Assembly: GCA_000818945.1 (NCBI GenBank)
Contig: KN805421.1
Coordinates: 6,842-70,841, forward strand
From: Schizochytrium sp. CCTCC M209059
Taxonomy: Eukaryota > Sar > Bigyra > Thraustochytrida > Thraustochytriidae
DNA: 64,000 nt
Reading direction: 5' to 3'
Below, piece after piece: positions 19,846 through 32,099 of this stretch. Every line of letters begins with the position of its first letter. The stretch's first letter is position 1. Position numbers and translations under genes: made by a program. The notes under the pieces were generated by a model. It made no database searches and had not been told where the DNA came from. It saw only the letters and a program-made list of their open reading frames with translations.

Positions 19846-21162
19846 TCAAGGCGATTTGGAGCCATCCTCCTGGTTCTTGGTCCAGCGCTCGACGATGAGT
19901 TTGCGCAAGTTGCTTCTGGAGATCGAATAAGAGCCTACGTACAAGGTGATCTCGCTGTGCTTGCCGTCGCCGCGACGCACAATAGCCGAATAGCCGGCCT
20001 CGGTAAGGAGCCAACAGACACGCACGACGAGTGCAGACCAAATGCATCCGGGATCATCCTGAGTGAGACTCTCGGCATAGTTGGCGACGACGAGCTTGCA
20101 GGCATGCGCCACGAGTTCGCGGCAGGGGTTTGCTCTGTGCGGGCTACGCGCGAGCTCGGTAGCGCACGAGGAGTGGAGCAAGAGCTGAATGTCTTCCTGG
20201 AAGAGGACAGCCTTGCGATGCTTGCGCTGGCTGCGAAAGTTGGACGCTTGAAGGCGCGCTGCATCTTCTTCGCGGAGCTGAGCCAGCTGGTACGCCTCCA
20301 TCATGTCGAGGACGACGTCGGCTTCCGACCGTGACACGCTGCACGTCGCATCGCTCACTTGGGTCAGGGGCAGCGGGCTGAAGATGGCCGCGCCATCCTT
20401 GTTCAAGTTGTTGTTGCTGCTGCTGCTGCTGCTGGAGCTGGAGCTGGAGCTGCTGCTGGAGGAGGAAGAGGATGACGAGGAGATGGAGGAAAAGGTTGAA
20501 GACGAAGCCTGAATCATGCGCTTGCTCTTGCTCTTGCTCTCGTCATTGATGTTGTCGTCGTCGTCGTCGTTGTTGTTGTTACTGCTGGTGGTGGTGCTCT
20601 TTCTCTTCCTCTTGCTGTTCTTGTTCGTCTTGGTGGCGCCGCTGTTGAGCTTATTGTTGTAATTGTAGTTGAAGTTGTTATTGTTGCCGCCTCGTACATT
20701 GCCACCGAAGGCGCTGCTAAGCTTGCAAATTTCGGCGTGGAGCGCTTGATCTTCGCGTTCGGCTTCCTCTGCGACTCGTTCGTGTTCTTGGGCGTCGACG
20801 GTGCTTGCGCTGCTGTTCTTGGACGTGGCCATGCGGGGCGCCTGGCGGCCATGGCCAGCAGATGCGACGCCAGACGGAACGGCTCTGGCCTTGGGGGCCA
20901 AAGTCTTGGTGGTGGAGGTAATGGTGGCGTCATCGTCGGCGAGGTGCGCCAAGATACCCGAGTCAAAGATGTCGTCAAAGTCATGAACGGAAACTTGATG
21001 TGTGACGTCGTTCCAGAGCGCGTCTGCGTCTGCGGCAGCGGCAAGGCTACGCGGTTCCTGCTGTTGCTCTTGGTTGCGGTGTTGCATGTCTGCGTTGCCC
21101 CAGATGGGCGCGTCGAGAAGGTAGGTGCCTGCTGAGAAGGGCACGACCACGTCAGCGATCAT
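19846..21162 (-). CDS. Ser/Asn-rich protein of unknown function; 5' end unresolved
   Basis: From MIADVVVPFSAG at 21162 the frame gives 438 residues, with homopolymeric Ser, Asn and Asp runs (about 20410-20700) and a compact C-terminus: VVLDMMEAYQLAQL, CRELVAHACKLVVANYAESL, ALVVRVCWLLTEAGYSAIVR. That C-terminal part is the only folded-looking domain; a distant DUF506-like (PD-(D/E)XK-related) match is possible but weak. The same frame is open upstream without ATG through protein-like sequence (SQYFWDSEAGYWSETSDCWS near 21350) and into the GACA array. The true start is therefore either in an unseen upstream exon or beyond the array. Confidence 0.5.
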   Translation of the reverse strand: MIADVVVPFSAGTYLLDAPIWGNADMQHRNQEQQQEPRSLAAAADADALWNDVTHQVSVHDFDDIFDSGILAHLADDDATITSTTKTLAPKARAVPSGVASAGHGRQAPRMATSKNSSASTVDAQEHERVAEEAEREDQALHAEICKLSSAFGGNVRGGNNNNFNYNYNNKLNSGATKTNKNSKRKRKSTTTSSNNNNDDDDDNINDESKSKSKRMIQASSSTFSSISSSSSSSSSSSSSSSSSSSSSSNNNLNKDGAAIFSPLPLTQVSDATCSVSRSEADVVLDMMEAYQLAQLREEDAARLQASNFRSQRKHRKAVLFQEDIQLLLHSSCATELARSPHRANPCRELVAHACKLVVANYAESLTQDDPGCIWSALVVRVCWLLTEAGYSAIVRRGDGKHSEITLYVGSYSISRSNLRKLIVERWTKNQEDGSKSP

Positions 21163-22029
21163 GGACTCTTTTTTTAATCTTTTGTTGATGTTGATGTTGT
21201 TGTTGTTGATGTTGCTCTTGAGATTGGTACCGGAGCGAGCGCTGGCGGCGAGGTCGTCGTCAAGGTCGGCAAGATCCTCGTCGCCGAGGACACTTTGTCG
21301 CGGGGTGCGATCGTCGCTGCTCCAGCAGTCGCTGGTTTCGCTCCAGTATCCGGCCTCGGAGTCCCAAAAGTATTGCGAGCTGTCGACGAGCGCAGCGGCT
21401 TGTCTGCTGCGTTTCTGGTTCTTCTTGGTTTTGACCGAGAGTGTTGAGAAGGCGATTTTGGCTGCTTGTGACGTGGTGCGGTCGCACGTGTTCTTCTTCT
21501 TCTTCTCCTTCGCCTTCTCCTTTTTGTTGTCCGTGGCACTCGTCTCGGCGTGGTGTGCAGACTCGCGGTGGTCTGCGCTGCCGTCGATCCCGACGGTGCC
21601 GTGCGGGTTCTCCCGCTCAGTGTCGATGTCGAAGGCGGGGATGCTGTCGGGCTGGAGTTGGAAGAGGCGCTCGAAGAGGTGGCGGTCTTCGGCGGCGTTG
21701 GCAGCGCTGGCGTCGTCGGCAGCAGCAGCAGCAGCAGCGGCGACGGCGGTGGCGTTGATGGCGTCAGCAGAGGGCCACTTTTCCACGGGAATGGGGACGG
21801 CTGCGGCGGCCGCGTGGCAGTCTTCTGCTGCCTGCGCTTGGGCCGCCGCGGCCCCGCCGCTCACGTTGTGTTGCGTCGTCTTGCCTGTTTTGTCTCCGTC
21901 TGCCTGGAAGGTCCTTGTCAGCCAAGCGGCTTGTCTCGGCGTGTCTTGGCTCTGCGCGTGCGTACAGGCGCGAGGGCAAGCGTGTGCCAAGCACAGGGAC
22001 GCTGCGCTTGCTGCACTTGCTCTGGCTAA

Positions 22030-22556
<527 letters not shown>

Positions 22557-23654
22557 CCTGGCTGGTTGGCTGACTGACTGCCTGCTCGAGTGACTTGCGG
22601 TCGCTCTGCTCGCAGCCGGTCTCGTTTGGCTCCTTGCTGCTTGCTTCGTGCGTGCTTTCGTGCGTACTTTCGTGCTTTCGTTCTTGCAAAGCTCAGCGTC
22701 TCGTGCGTACGGCCTCGAGCGGCTGGGCGATTCCGGTTCTGCTCGCCGCCGCCGGGCCCTCTTTTTTTTTCTTCTTTTTCTTTTTTCTTTTTCCGCTTTT
22801 TTCTTCTTTTTTCTTTTTTCTTTTTTCTTTTCTTTTTGGTTGAGTCTGGTTGTCTGTCTGTCTGCCTGTCTGTCTACGTATCTGTGTCTGTCTGGCTGGC
22901 TGGCCCCGTTTTCTTCCTCCATCTCTGATTCCCTTCTCTCGGAGCTTCTCAAAGTAATTTTTTTGGGGAGGGAGAGAAAAGAAGGCCGTTTGTGAGGGGA
23001 GAAAAGAAATTAGGAAAAGAGCAGAACACTACAGTTCCTCCCCAAAACTATTTTTTTCTCCTGCCCCCTCTCTTTCGTTTTCTTTTCTTTTTCTTTTCCT
23101 TTTCCTTTTTCCGGGCGGCTGATGATCCATCCTCTTTCGCTCCTGCCACAGCCTTCGCCACTGCGGGATGACCCCCCAGGAGACCAACTCACAACCCGCG
23201 CCGGCCCCGCGAGGTGCAAGTGGCGCAAACCTTTCTTTCCTTCGTTTTCTCCTTTCGGTACGTACGCCGCCTGTCTGACTGTCTGCCTGTCTGCCTGCCT
23301 GCCTGCCTGCCTATCTGTCTCGCCGCCCCTTCCTCTCCCTCCCTCTTGCCCGCTTTGCCGCCGCTCCTCGTTCAGTTCCGGGCCCCGCGCCGGCCGGCCC
23401 ATTGGTCGCCCCATTGTTCAGGCCTTGGGAGTCCTCCGATGGATCGATCCACCGATCGATCCATCGTTCTTCATTCAAACGATCGGTCGACGACCGGTCG
23501 CTCGAGCCACCCGCATGCCGCGCTCCATCCACCCAGCGTCCGTTGCTCAGCATTGCACAGAGGCAGGCAGGCCACAAGCCACTCACTGACTGCAGCAGCA
23601 GCAGCAACAAGCGACAAGCAACAGGCACCAAGCAAGCAAGCACGCAGCTAGCTA

Positions 23655-23742
23655 GCTGCAACAAGCAGGCAAGCAAGCAAGCAAGCAAGCAGGCAAGCAA
23701 GCAAGCAGGCAAGCAAGCAAGCAGGCAAGCAAGCAAGCAGGC
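23655..23742 (+). repeat. (CAAG)n/(GCAGG) interrupted array
   Basis: CAAG units punctuated by CAGG about every 12-16 bp. Confidence 0.9.
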
Positions 23743-24132
23743 AACGATCTGCCCAGCCTGCGAGAGTCGCGTGCCTCTCTCCTTCCCTTGCTCGCGTTCC
23801 ATCTTTCTTGCGATTAGTCTTCCTCCTCTGCTCTGCGCGCCGGCCCCTCCGGACAGACCCGGACTGTCCGGAGGAGCTGCGTCCAGCCGGAGACAGGCGG
23901 AGAGGGAAGGCAGGAGGGACGGGGAAGAAGGAGCGCCGGAGGCACGGACCGCACCCGGAACTCGCGCGCTCCCCCCCGCGCTCTCCCGTGGGGTACCCCG
24001 CAGCTGCGGGCGGAGGGGGTCAGGCTGGCGAGTCTGCGCCAGCTTGCTCGCAAGAATGCAAGAACGCAAGAACGCAAGAACGCAAGCGCTACTAGTAGCT
24101 CCGCCCGCCGCCCGAGCTGCACTGCTAGCATC

Positions 24133-24183
24133 AGCAGAGCAAGCAGAGCAGAGCAGAGCAGAGCAGAGCAGAGTAGAGCAGAG
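24133..24183 (+). repeat. (GAGCA)n pentanucleotide array
   Basis: About ten copies of a 5-bp unit with single variants at the ends. A GGCT array follows at 24305-24334. Confidence 0.9.
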
Positions 24184-24488
24184 GAGGCGGCGTTTGCGCT
24201 GCGCGGGCCCGCTGCGCCACGCCGCATTGCGCCGCGGCCCGCGCCGCCGGATCGTTTCGTTTCCTTACCTTTCGTTTCGTTTCGCTCCGCTTCGTCCGGC
24301 GGGCGGGCTGGCTGGCTGGCTGGCTGGCTGGCTGAGCGCGGGCCGCCACGGGACGGCCTAGCCAGGCCAAGCCTTGCCTGCCTGGGAGGCTAGGAGAGGA
24401 AAGGAGGGAGGCCAGGCTTACTGGAGGAGCTAGCTAGCTACGTAGGTGGCTGCTACCTCGCTGCCACGGTTAGGTCCATCTCAGTGGC

Positions 24489-24489
24489 C

Positions 24490-24533
<44 letters not shown>

Positions 24534-24637
24534 GGGGAGAGAGAGGGAAGGAGAAAAAAGAAAGAAGAAAGAAAAGAAAGAAAGAAAGAAAGAAGGAAAG
24601 AAAGAAAGAAAGAAGGAAGAAAGAAAGGAAGAAAGAC
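24489..24637 (+). repeat. (CAGA)n followed by (GAAA)n
   Basis: Eleven CAGA units (24489-24532) pass into a homopurine GAAA/GGAA tract that ends at 24637, the same composition as the tract at 10688-10933. Confidence 0.92.
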
Positions 24638-25313
24638 GCTTTGCTTTTTGTTTCCAGGGTTTATCGATTATTTTGGTTGTCTCCACCGTGCAGGCCAAAC
24701 GCGCTTCCTTCCTTCTTGTGGAGGGGGAGGCCGCAGGGCAACGAAATGAAAAAAGAAAGCTGAGAGAAATCAGTCGACCAAGCGGGCGTGGCAGGCAAGC
24801 GGGCAGGCATGGGTGGCAAGCAATCCAAGCTATCCAAGCATGGCAAACCAAGCAGCATCCAGGCCGAGGTCAGCTTCGGCCGCGTCTGCTGCCACACTGC
24901 AGCGCGGACCCTCTGCTCGCGCGGTCGCCCGAGCTGCCAGCCAGGAAGCTTCCCCTCCTCGAGTCCATCCACGCCTGCGTCTCCTGCCTTTGCTCTTCGA
25001 CCGGGCTGGCGGTGCACACAAAAAGGCGCTCTATCAACGGCGGACCATGCGCCGCGCACAGCTCAGGGGGGCCGCGCCAGCGCCAGCGCGACGCCGCGAC
25101 GGAAGCAGCACTAGCAGCAGCGCGCGTCGCCCTCGGCCGCGGCGTTTCCGCCGCTGCGCGGACGCCGGCAACGGTGCGGCGTCGCTGGCCAGCCTCCGCG
25201 CGACGCCGCGGCCTTCGCTGCCTGCGCTGCCTTCGCTGCGATGCTCGTCCACGGTGGACGGCGACGCTCTTGGGACCTTGAGGGGCCCCGCAGCGGGTCG
25301 CTGTGGCGATGCG

Positions 25314-25330
25314 CCCCCCCCCCCCCCCCC
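25314..25330 (+). repeat. C17 homopolymer
   Basis: Seventeen consecutive C followed by a long CT-rich stretch to about 25450. A similar C-run lies at 55949-55964. Confidence 0.9.
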
Positions 25331-26452
25331 TCTCTTTCCTCGTATCTTCCCCTCCCTCTCCCTCTTTCTCTCCCTCTCCGCCGGCCGTCCTTGCCCGTCC
25401 CGCGCGCTGTAGGCAGCAGCCCCGCCCTCGCTCCCTCTCTCTCCCTCGCCCTCTGTGTCCCCGCCGAAGCGCGTGCTGCTAGCTGCCACGGCTGCTGCTA
25501 CGCCGCTGCTCCTCCTCCCCTCGGCCGTCCCCACCACCGGCTCCCAAGAGCCGCCTCTTTCCTGCGCAGCCGCCGGCAGCTCGCTCGCTCCCGGTCTATC
25601 TACCGGGCGGTCCCGGTCGCACTTATCTGGCCACTGGTTGCTGCCTGCTGCCCTGGCTGGTGAGCCAAGGCAGGCAGGCAGGCAGACATGGGCGTGGCCG
25701 CGGGTGCCCCGGCCGGGAAGCCGCGTGCCCACGCGCCGCGGTGACGGCAGCTGCGATGCGATGCGATGCGATGCGAGGCGAGGCGACCTGGCCTGCTCTG
25801 CTCTGCGTTGGTCTGCGGCCGGGGAGAAAAAGGAGTGCCGAATGCACGCGAGTACGCCACACGGACTGGCATTGTCTTCTCGCGGGCGTGCAAGGTCCCG
25901 GGGAGATACTTTACGCCTCGGCCCTAAAAACAAAGAGCGGAGCGACTTCCGTTTAACCAATCACCATGGCCACTGGCAGCAGCGTAAGATAATAACCATC
26001 TATCCAACCAACCTACTAACTAACTAACCAAACAACCAATTAACCGACCAACGGACGAGCGAGCGATTGAATGTACAACGACCGACGTACGCCAGGAGAA
26101 AAAGAGGTCGCCTCGAGGAAAGATGAAAGCGAGAGAGAAGAGCAAAGGTGCTGGCTGCGTCAGGCAGGCTGCAGCTCGGGTTGATTGCCCGGATCGCGGC
26201 CTCATGGACGATGTCGCCATGGGCTGCGTCCCCTTACAATAAAAGGGCCCTCGATCCAATCACTAGGTGGGGCGACGCCCGCGCGAGGCCGAGCATGTTG
26301 CAACACCGTTGGGCGCTCGCTGCTGCATCATTCTTTCGCCTTGGCTCCGCTGCCCTTTCCTCTTCAAGTTCGTTTCTTTCGTTTGTTCACTCGCTCTCTG
26401 GCTGGCTTACTCGATATCGATAGTTCATGCATAGCCACAGGAAGCTGCCTCG

Positions 26453-26504
26453 GCAGCTAGCTAGCTAGCTACGTAGCTAGCTAGCTAGCTACGTAGCTAG
26501 CTGC
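26453..26504. repeat. Near-perfect palindrome of AGCT/TACGTA units
   Basis: GCAGCTAGC at one end and GCTAGCTGC at the other enclose AGCT runs with two TACGTA centres. The arms differ by one AGCT unit. Each unit is itself self-complementary, so the 52 bp could extrude as a cruciform. Confidence 0.9.
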
Positions 26505-26899
26505 AGTAGCAGCAGCCACGGCAGGCAGGTCGACCCAAAGGCCGGGAGCCTACTTTTTTTATTCGGCGGGCCGCGCTGCGCAAAAGCTCCAGCGGGGCGT
26601 CACGAGCGGCGGCCGGATCTTTTTCCTCCTGCCGGGATGCTGTTGCCGCGCACGCGCAGGACAAGAGAAGCCGTTCGGCCGGCCATGGATGAGCGCCCTG
26701 TTCCAAGACGCCGCAATCATCCGCCCAATCATGAGTGCACACACAAGCAAGCGGCCAACCGATCGATCAAGGCATCGTCGGCGAGCGGTTCGCGGGCACC
26801 TCTGATGCAAATATGCGTGAGCACAGCCGACAAACCATCCACCACCGAATGAACGAACCATCGTCCCAACCAACGATTGATCGACCACTTGAATCATCC

Positions 26900-26961
26900 A
26901 ACCGACCGACCGACCGACCGACCGACCGTCCGACCAACCGACCGAACGACCGACTGACCGA
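26900..26961 (+). repeat. (CCGA)n array
   Basis: Repeated CCGA with CCAA and CTGA variants. A second CCGA/GACC cluster lies at 28513-28590. Confidence 0.9.
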
Positions 26962-27606
26962 TCTTTCTCTCGTTGCTGGTTCATCTAGAGCTCCTCTCCT
27001 CTCTTCCCGTCTCTCCTCTCTCGATCCTCGTTTCGTTTCGTCTCGTCCTCGGCCGTTCGATCCGTTTGCCGCCGCTGGCTCGTCGCTCTTCGACTTCTCG
27101 CAGGAGACTCGGCACTTTCTTCTCCTCTCCCCGGCCGTCCGGCTCTATTTATGAGCATCATTCTCTCGAGGTCTGAGCAGCGGACTGCCGTTCGCGGGGA
27201 CGCCCGGAGCAGCGCAGAGCAGCGCAGAGCAGAACAGGCCAGCGCCAACGTGCTTACTCGTTTGACTCAAAGGTGCGCCGGGACGATCATACAGTTGATC
27301 GAAGTCGAACAATTTGTAAACCATTTTTATCGATCATCCCGGGTCCTTCTGGCTGGCGTGCCCAGAAAGAAAAGCACCCTCCTTCCGTGCCGGTACTTGC
27401 AGCCCCTAGTCGCTGCCCCGCAATGCTTCGCGCCGCTTCGCGCTGCCTTGCTGCTGCCGAGGCCAGGGAGCTAAGCTAACTTAGGAGGGAAAAGCTTGAC
27501 TTCTTAAGGGAAAGAGAGGCCAGGACGAGACGATCGTCCAGCCTAACCGGCAGTGAGCGAGCGAGCGAGCGAGCGACCAGGGACCCCCCCACCCACCCGC
27601 CTCGCG

Positions 27607-27607
27607 C

Positions 27608-27639
<32 letters not shown>

Positions 27640-27808
27640 CGAGGGCACCGCCACAGTCAGCCTGCCCTGCCGCGCGAGGCACTGCGGCGCGACGCGGCTC
27701 AAGAGCGGCTCGTCGAGAGCGGTTCGGAAGGAAAGGACGGGAGAGGAGAGCAGCGTGCGTGCGTGCGTGCGTGCATGGGCGGGCATGCATGCATGCATGC
27801 ATGCATGC
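27607..27808 (+). repeat. (GA)n, (GTGC)n and (ATGC)n arrays
   Basis: A GA dinucleotide run (27607-27635), then GTGC units (27754-27773) and ATGC units (27783-27808) within 200 bp. Confidence 0.9.
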
Positions 27809-28452
27809 GGAAATGCACGGAAGGCGCCTCCGGAGGCATGATCGAGTGCACTCCGCGCGGCTGAGGTCGGGATTTCTGCTGGAAGCGTCGACTCGCCGCG
27901 GCGCGGACGGCTTGTGGCCAGCCAGCCAGCCAGCCAGCTGCCCGGGCCCGGCACGCGCGCCCGAAACGTCACCGCGAGGGCCTGGCGGCCTGGCCGGCCC
28001 GGGTGGCTGGAAGTCGCGCGGAGCCAGGCTTGTAGTAGCCTCGACGAGCCGGCCGGTGGCAGGCAAAAAGGTGTCAGGGACGCTGCGGGTGCTGTGCGGG
28101 TCTTCCTTGCTTCCCCGCCCACAGTCATGTCCCTGAGCGGACCCAGGTCAAGCAGGGCCCCCCGCTCGAGTGGGGCGAGGCGGGCACGCGGTACAAGGTT
28201 TCCAGCAAATGTTCCCCGCTGTGGAGCCGCAGTGGGGCGCGCGCCCTCACCGCAGCGAGCGCCTCTGCGTCCCCATCGACGGCGCTTTGGCATCTACACC
28301 CGGAGCACACAGACACTAGCCTCACTGACGCCCGCGATCAGTCCCCGCAATGGCCGAGCCGGGCGGCCGAGCGCCGACGTCACTCGCCTTCTTCCCCTTT
28401 CTCCTTTGGCTCTTTCTTCAAACGGACCAAAGCGGCGAACCAACTTGATCTG

Positions 28453-28494
28453 ACAAGCCAAGCCAAGCCAAGCCAAGCCAAGCCAAGCCAAGCC
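28453..28494 (+). repeat. (CAAGC)n pentanucleotide array
   Basis: About eight consecutive 5-bp units. Confidence 0.92.
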
Positions 28495-28949
28495 CAGGAA
28501 TGAGGGCCGGCCAACCGACCGACAGACCGGCCGGCCGGCCAGCTGGCTGACCGACCGACAGACAGATGGACCGACCGACCGACCGACCGTGCAACGCTCG
28601 TGTGTTTGATGTTTTAATTGTTTGATTCTCGCCAAGATCCGCCGCCGAAGCGCATCCTTCATTTTCTGTCCATCATGGCCGCTGCCAGGGTCGGCCGACG
28701 AAGCGAGCGACACCTCCAACAAGGCGAGACGAGGCGAAGCGAGTTGCCACGCACATCCTCCACCCACCCGCGCCTGCCCTTGCACCCGCGCGCAGACGTC
28801 GGCGCTCCCGGCCTCGCCCTGCTGGCACTCGCGCCAGGCGGGCAGGCAGGCACAGGCTCGCGAGACTCTGGCTCCCTGGCCGCACACTCCTCACGATCCC
28901 GCTCTCGCTCCGGCGCACACGCGCGCACGGCGCAACAGAAGCGCGGCTT

Positions 28950-29092
28950 TCGTTCATTCATCCAATCAATCTTTCCATTGTTCCTTTCTTTCATTCTTTC
29001 AATCTTTCCATTGTTTCTTTCCATCGTTTCTTTTCCATTCTTTCTTTTCCATTCTTTCTTTCCATTCATTCATTCATTGTTCCTTTCCTTCC
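28950..29092 (+). repeat. T-rich CATT/TTTC repeat tract
   Basis: Degenerate arrays of TTCATT, TTTCCATTGTT and CATT units spanning about 140 bp. Confidence 0.8.
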
Positions 29093-30140
29093 CTGCTGCA
29101 CGAGCCAAAAGTCGGCCTCCGGTTCCCGCTGTCGACCGGCATTTGCGCAAGCAGGCACTCTGCATCCCGGCCGGCCATGGAATCGAACGACCAGAAGGAA
29201 CGGCGAGGCAAGGAAAAGCCACAGGTAGGAAATGCGCAAACCCCGGGCCCGCGAGCGCAATCGCGCCGCAGAACCCCGCCGGCTCGTGGCGAATCGGGCT
29301 GCAGTGCGCAGACCAAAACTGCCGGGAGCACTCGAGTGGCCCTGGCGCAGCGTAGGGAGCGAGAGAGGCACTTCCCGCACGCGCAGATGGTCGCGTGTGG
29401 GAGTAGCATACCACCTACCTTTGCCACTGCCCGGCCGGCCATCGGTCGATCGAGAGAAAGAAAAAAAAAGAAAATAGAGCACAGCAAGCAATCTTCCGCC
29501 CGAAGAAAAAGAGTACCCCACGCCGTGCCAGCTGCCAGCTGGCTTGGCTGCCTGGCTCGAGCAGGAAAGGTGCGACGCGGTGCAGAGCGGTGCATGGCGA
29601 CGATGCTGGGCGCAGTTGCCAGCGAGCTCGAAAACTTCGGACAGTGGTGGCCGGTCGACTCTGTTCATGCAGTGCTGGTCCACGGCCCCTTTCGAAGCAT
29701 TCCTCTTGGCATTGCTTTGCTTTTGTCAGATTTCTCTTTCTTGCTTGGCTTTGTAGTGAAAAATGAAGACGGAGTGCTTCGCGAGCACCGCTCGCATGCC
29801 GCATGTCGCTCGGCGCATTGCGCAAATCTTGGCTCCATCCCTGCTTCCAGGCTGCCGTGAACCTGCCTGTCGCCCAGACAGCTTGCAGCTCCAGAGGCAC
29901 AAGGAGTGGACGCGCGAGCGAGCGCAAGTCTCTGGGCGCAAGGAACGAGAACGTGCGTCAGAGCCGCAGGGATCGTTTTCACCACACCTCTCCCCTTTTC
30001 TCCTCTCCTCGACTCGCCCCGCGTGACCACGCCACGCCACGCCACGCCATGCCCAGCGCGAGGGAGGTTGCGAGGACCGCAAGCAAATGCGCGACAGCGA
30101 CGGCGCGTCCCTCGCGCAGATGCACCCTTGGGTACGTACG

Positions 30141-30195
30141 AATGAACGAATGAACGAACGAACGAACGAACCAACCAACCAACCAACCAACGAAA
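30141..30195 (+). repeat. (GAAC)n to (CAAC)n array
   Basis: A run of GAAC tetranucleotides that changes to CAAC without a break. Confidence 0.9.
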
Positions 30196-31260
30196 GAACC
30201 AACGATTGACCAGACGAGGCTCCCTGTATCGTGGAGTAGTACTTTCGCGCAGCGTCGCGGCGACAGGGAGTGCGTGCGGTCCCCGTTCCAGCAGCGTGCG
30301 GGCCCTGCGAGGAGGCCTCCTCGCGTGCGAGTGAGCCTTGGCCCGCACGGCGCGCTTGCTCTTGCGCGCCACAGCCTAGGTGCAATACGAAGCAGCATCG
30401 TGGTACAAAAGCAGCAATGGACATGTCAACAACGAGCAAGCCAAGTCCTGCCGCGGCGACGGTCCAGTGCTCGCTCGCTCGCTCGCTCGCAGCGAGCGTC
30501 GGAAGCGCGGGTCCGGCGTTCGATCGATCCGGATCCATCAAGCGAGCCATGCAGCAGAAGCTGCAGCAGCGGCAGCGCTAAACAAACGGTCGAGGATCCA
30601 TCCATACTAGTATAGTATAGTACATTATCACAGCAGCCTTGTTAAGCAAGCGCTTTCTCCTGTCCGGCGCGGAGGGCGCGGAGAGAGGGCCGGAGCGGAG
30701 GCTTCGGAGCTGACTGGCTGGACGAGAGGCTGGCTGGCTGGACGGGCGTGCCTCGCGCGCCTCGCGCCTGACTGGCCGCCTGGCTGGAAAACTGAGCGCG
30801 GCGGCGCACAGCGGCCGCCGGAGCTGAGTGGCCGCGGGCTGGTTTACTTCTTTTCCCGCCTTCCTTCCTTCTCTCTCTGTCGCGGCACGCGGCTGGCTCG
30901 TAGGCCGCCCCGCCAGAGGGACAGACGGGACCCAGCCTCCAGAGAGAGGGCGCTTGACTCGGGTAAAAGTTTCTTTTAATCTCAGTGGAGAGATTCCTTT
31001 TAACCCGCCGTCCCCACTGGCCAAAAACATTTTTTCCCTCGCGAAAAAACAAATTGAAAATTATTTTTATCGCCGCAGTAAAAGAAAAATTGGGAAAAGA
31101 AAATACATTAGCATGCTGCCTGCCGTTCGCCTTGCCCCACTGGGCGGCCGCCCCACCCTGTCAGACACAGCGCCCGCTGCTTGGTTCCACGTGGCCGCCG
31201 TGTGGGGAACTGCGGGTCTGCGCGCACGGCCGCTTCGACGGGCCGCGCGCATGGCGCAAA

Positions 31261-31359
31261 GAAAACAAGAAAGAAAGAAAAAAAAAGAATGAAAAAAAGA
31301 ATGAAAAAAAGAAAGAATGATTGAATGAATGAATGAATGAATGAATGAATGAATGAATG
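31261..31359 (+). repeat. A-rich GAAA tract and (TGAA)n array
   Basis: Imperfect GAAA/GAATGAAAA units followed from 31321 by about nine perfect TGAA units. Confidence 0.9.
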
Positions 31360-32036
31360 CCTTTCCCGCCCGCGCGCGCTCCCACCCTCCCCGCGCATTC
31401 CTCCGCGGCCAGACCGCCGTCCAGGCATCATCCCTCGGTCCGCGCGGAACGCGGCCCTGTCGCCCGCCCGCTCTCCTCGCCCGCCGCTGACGTTGCGCGG
31501 GTCACACGGACAGGGAAGCCCGCCGCGGGCACGCGCCCTGCGCCGGTGCGAAAGGTCCTGGTCCTGACCCAGGCTCGGCTCGGCTCCACTCGACCCCGCC
31601 CCTCCCTCCCTCCCTCCCTCCCGGCCTCCGCTCGAAGGGGAGGCGAGCTTGCGCTGCTGGCCGCGCTAGCTTCGCCTGGGAGCGGCTTGCGGGCTGCGAG
31701 AACTGCGGCCTCGAGGCGGCGCCGTCGAGACCCCGCGGCCCGCCGCCCGCGGACGCAGCTGCTGCAGGCGGGCGGCCGGAGAGCGGGAGGAGGGGAGGGC
31801 GCGAGAGACGGGCGGAAAAGGCGCGCGCGCGGCCCGCACCCAGCGGCGGCGGAAAAGGGCGCTGGCGATGGGGGCGGCCGGAGGAAGCCGGCGCGGCGAG
31901 GCGGAGGCAAAGAGGGCGGGGAAGCCGCGTGGCCAGGCTGGGTTCGGAAGCCAGGAGGGGCACGGGAGAGAGAGGAGAGGAGAGGAGAGGAGGAGGAAAG
32001 GAGGAGAGAGGTGGTGGAAAGGAATAGAAAAAAATT

Positions 32037-32099
32037 GCAACGCAACGCAACGCAACGCAACGCAACGCAACGCAACGCAACGCAACGCAACGCAACGCA
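32037..32099 (+). repeat. (AACGC)n pentanucleotide array
   Basis: Twelve to thirteen perfect copies of a 5-bp unit directly after a GAGGA-rich stretch. Confidence 0.95.

Noticed and set aside
25034..25960. A 308-codon minus-strand open frame
   Set aside because: Arg/Gly/Pro-rich sequence crossing microsatellites, no conserved motif.
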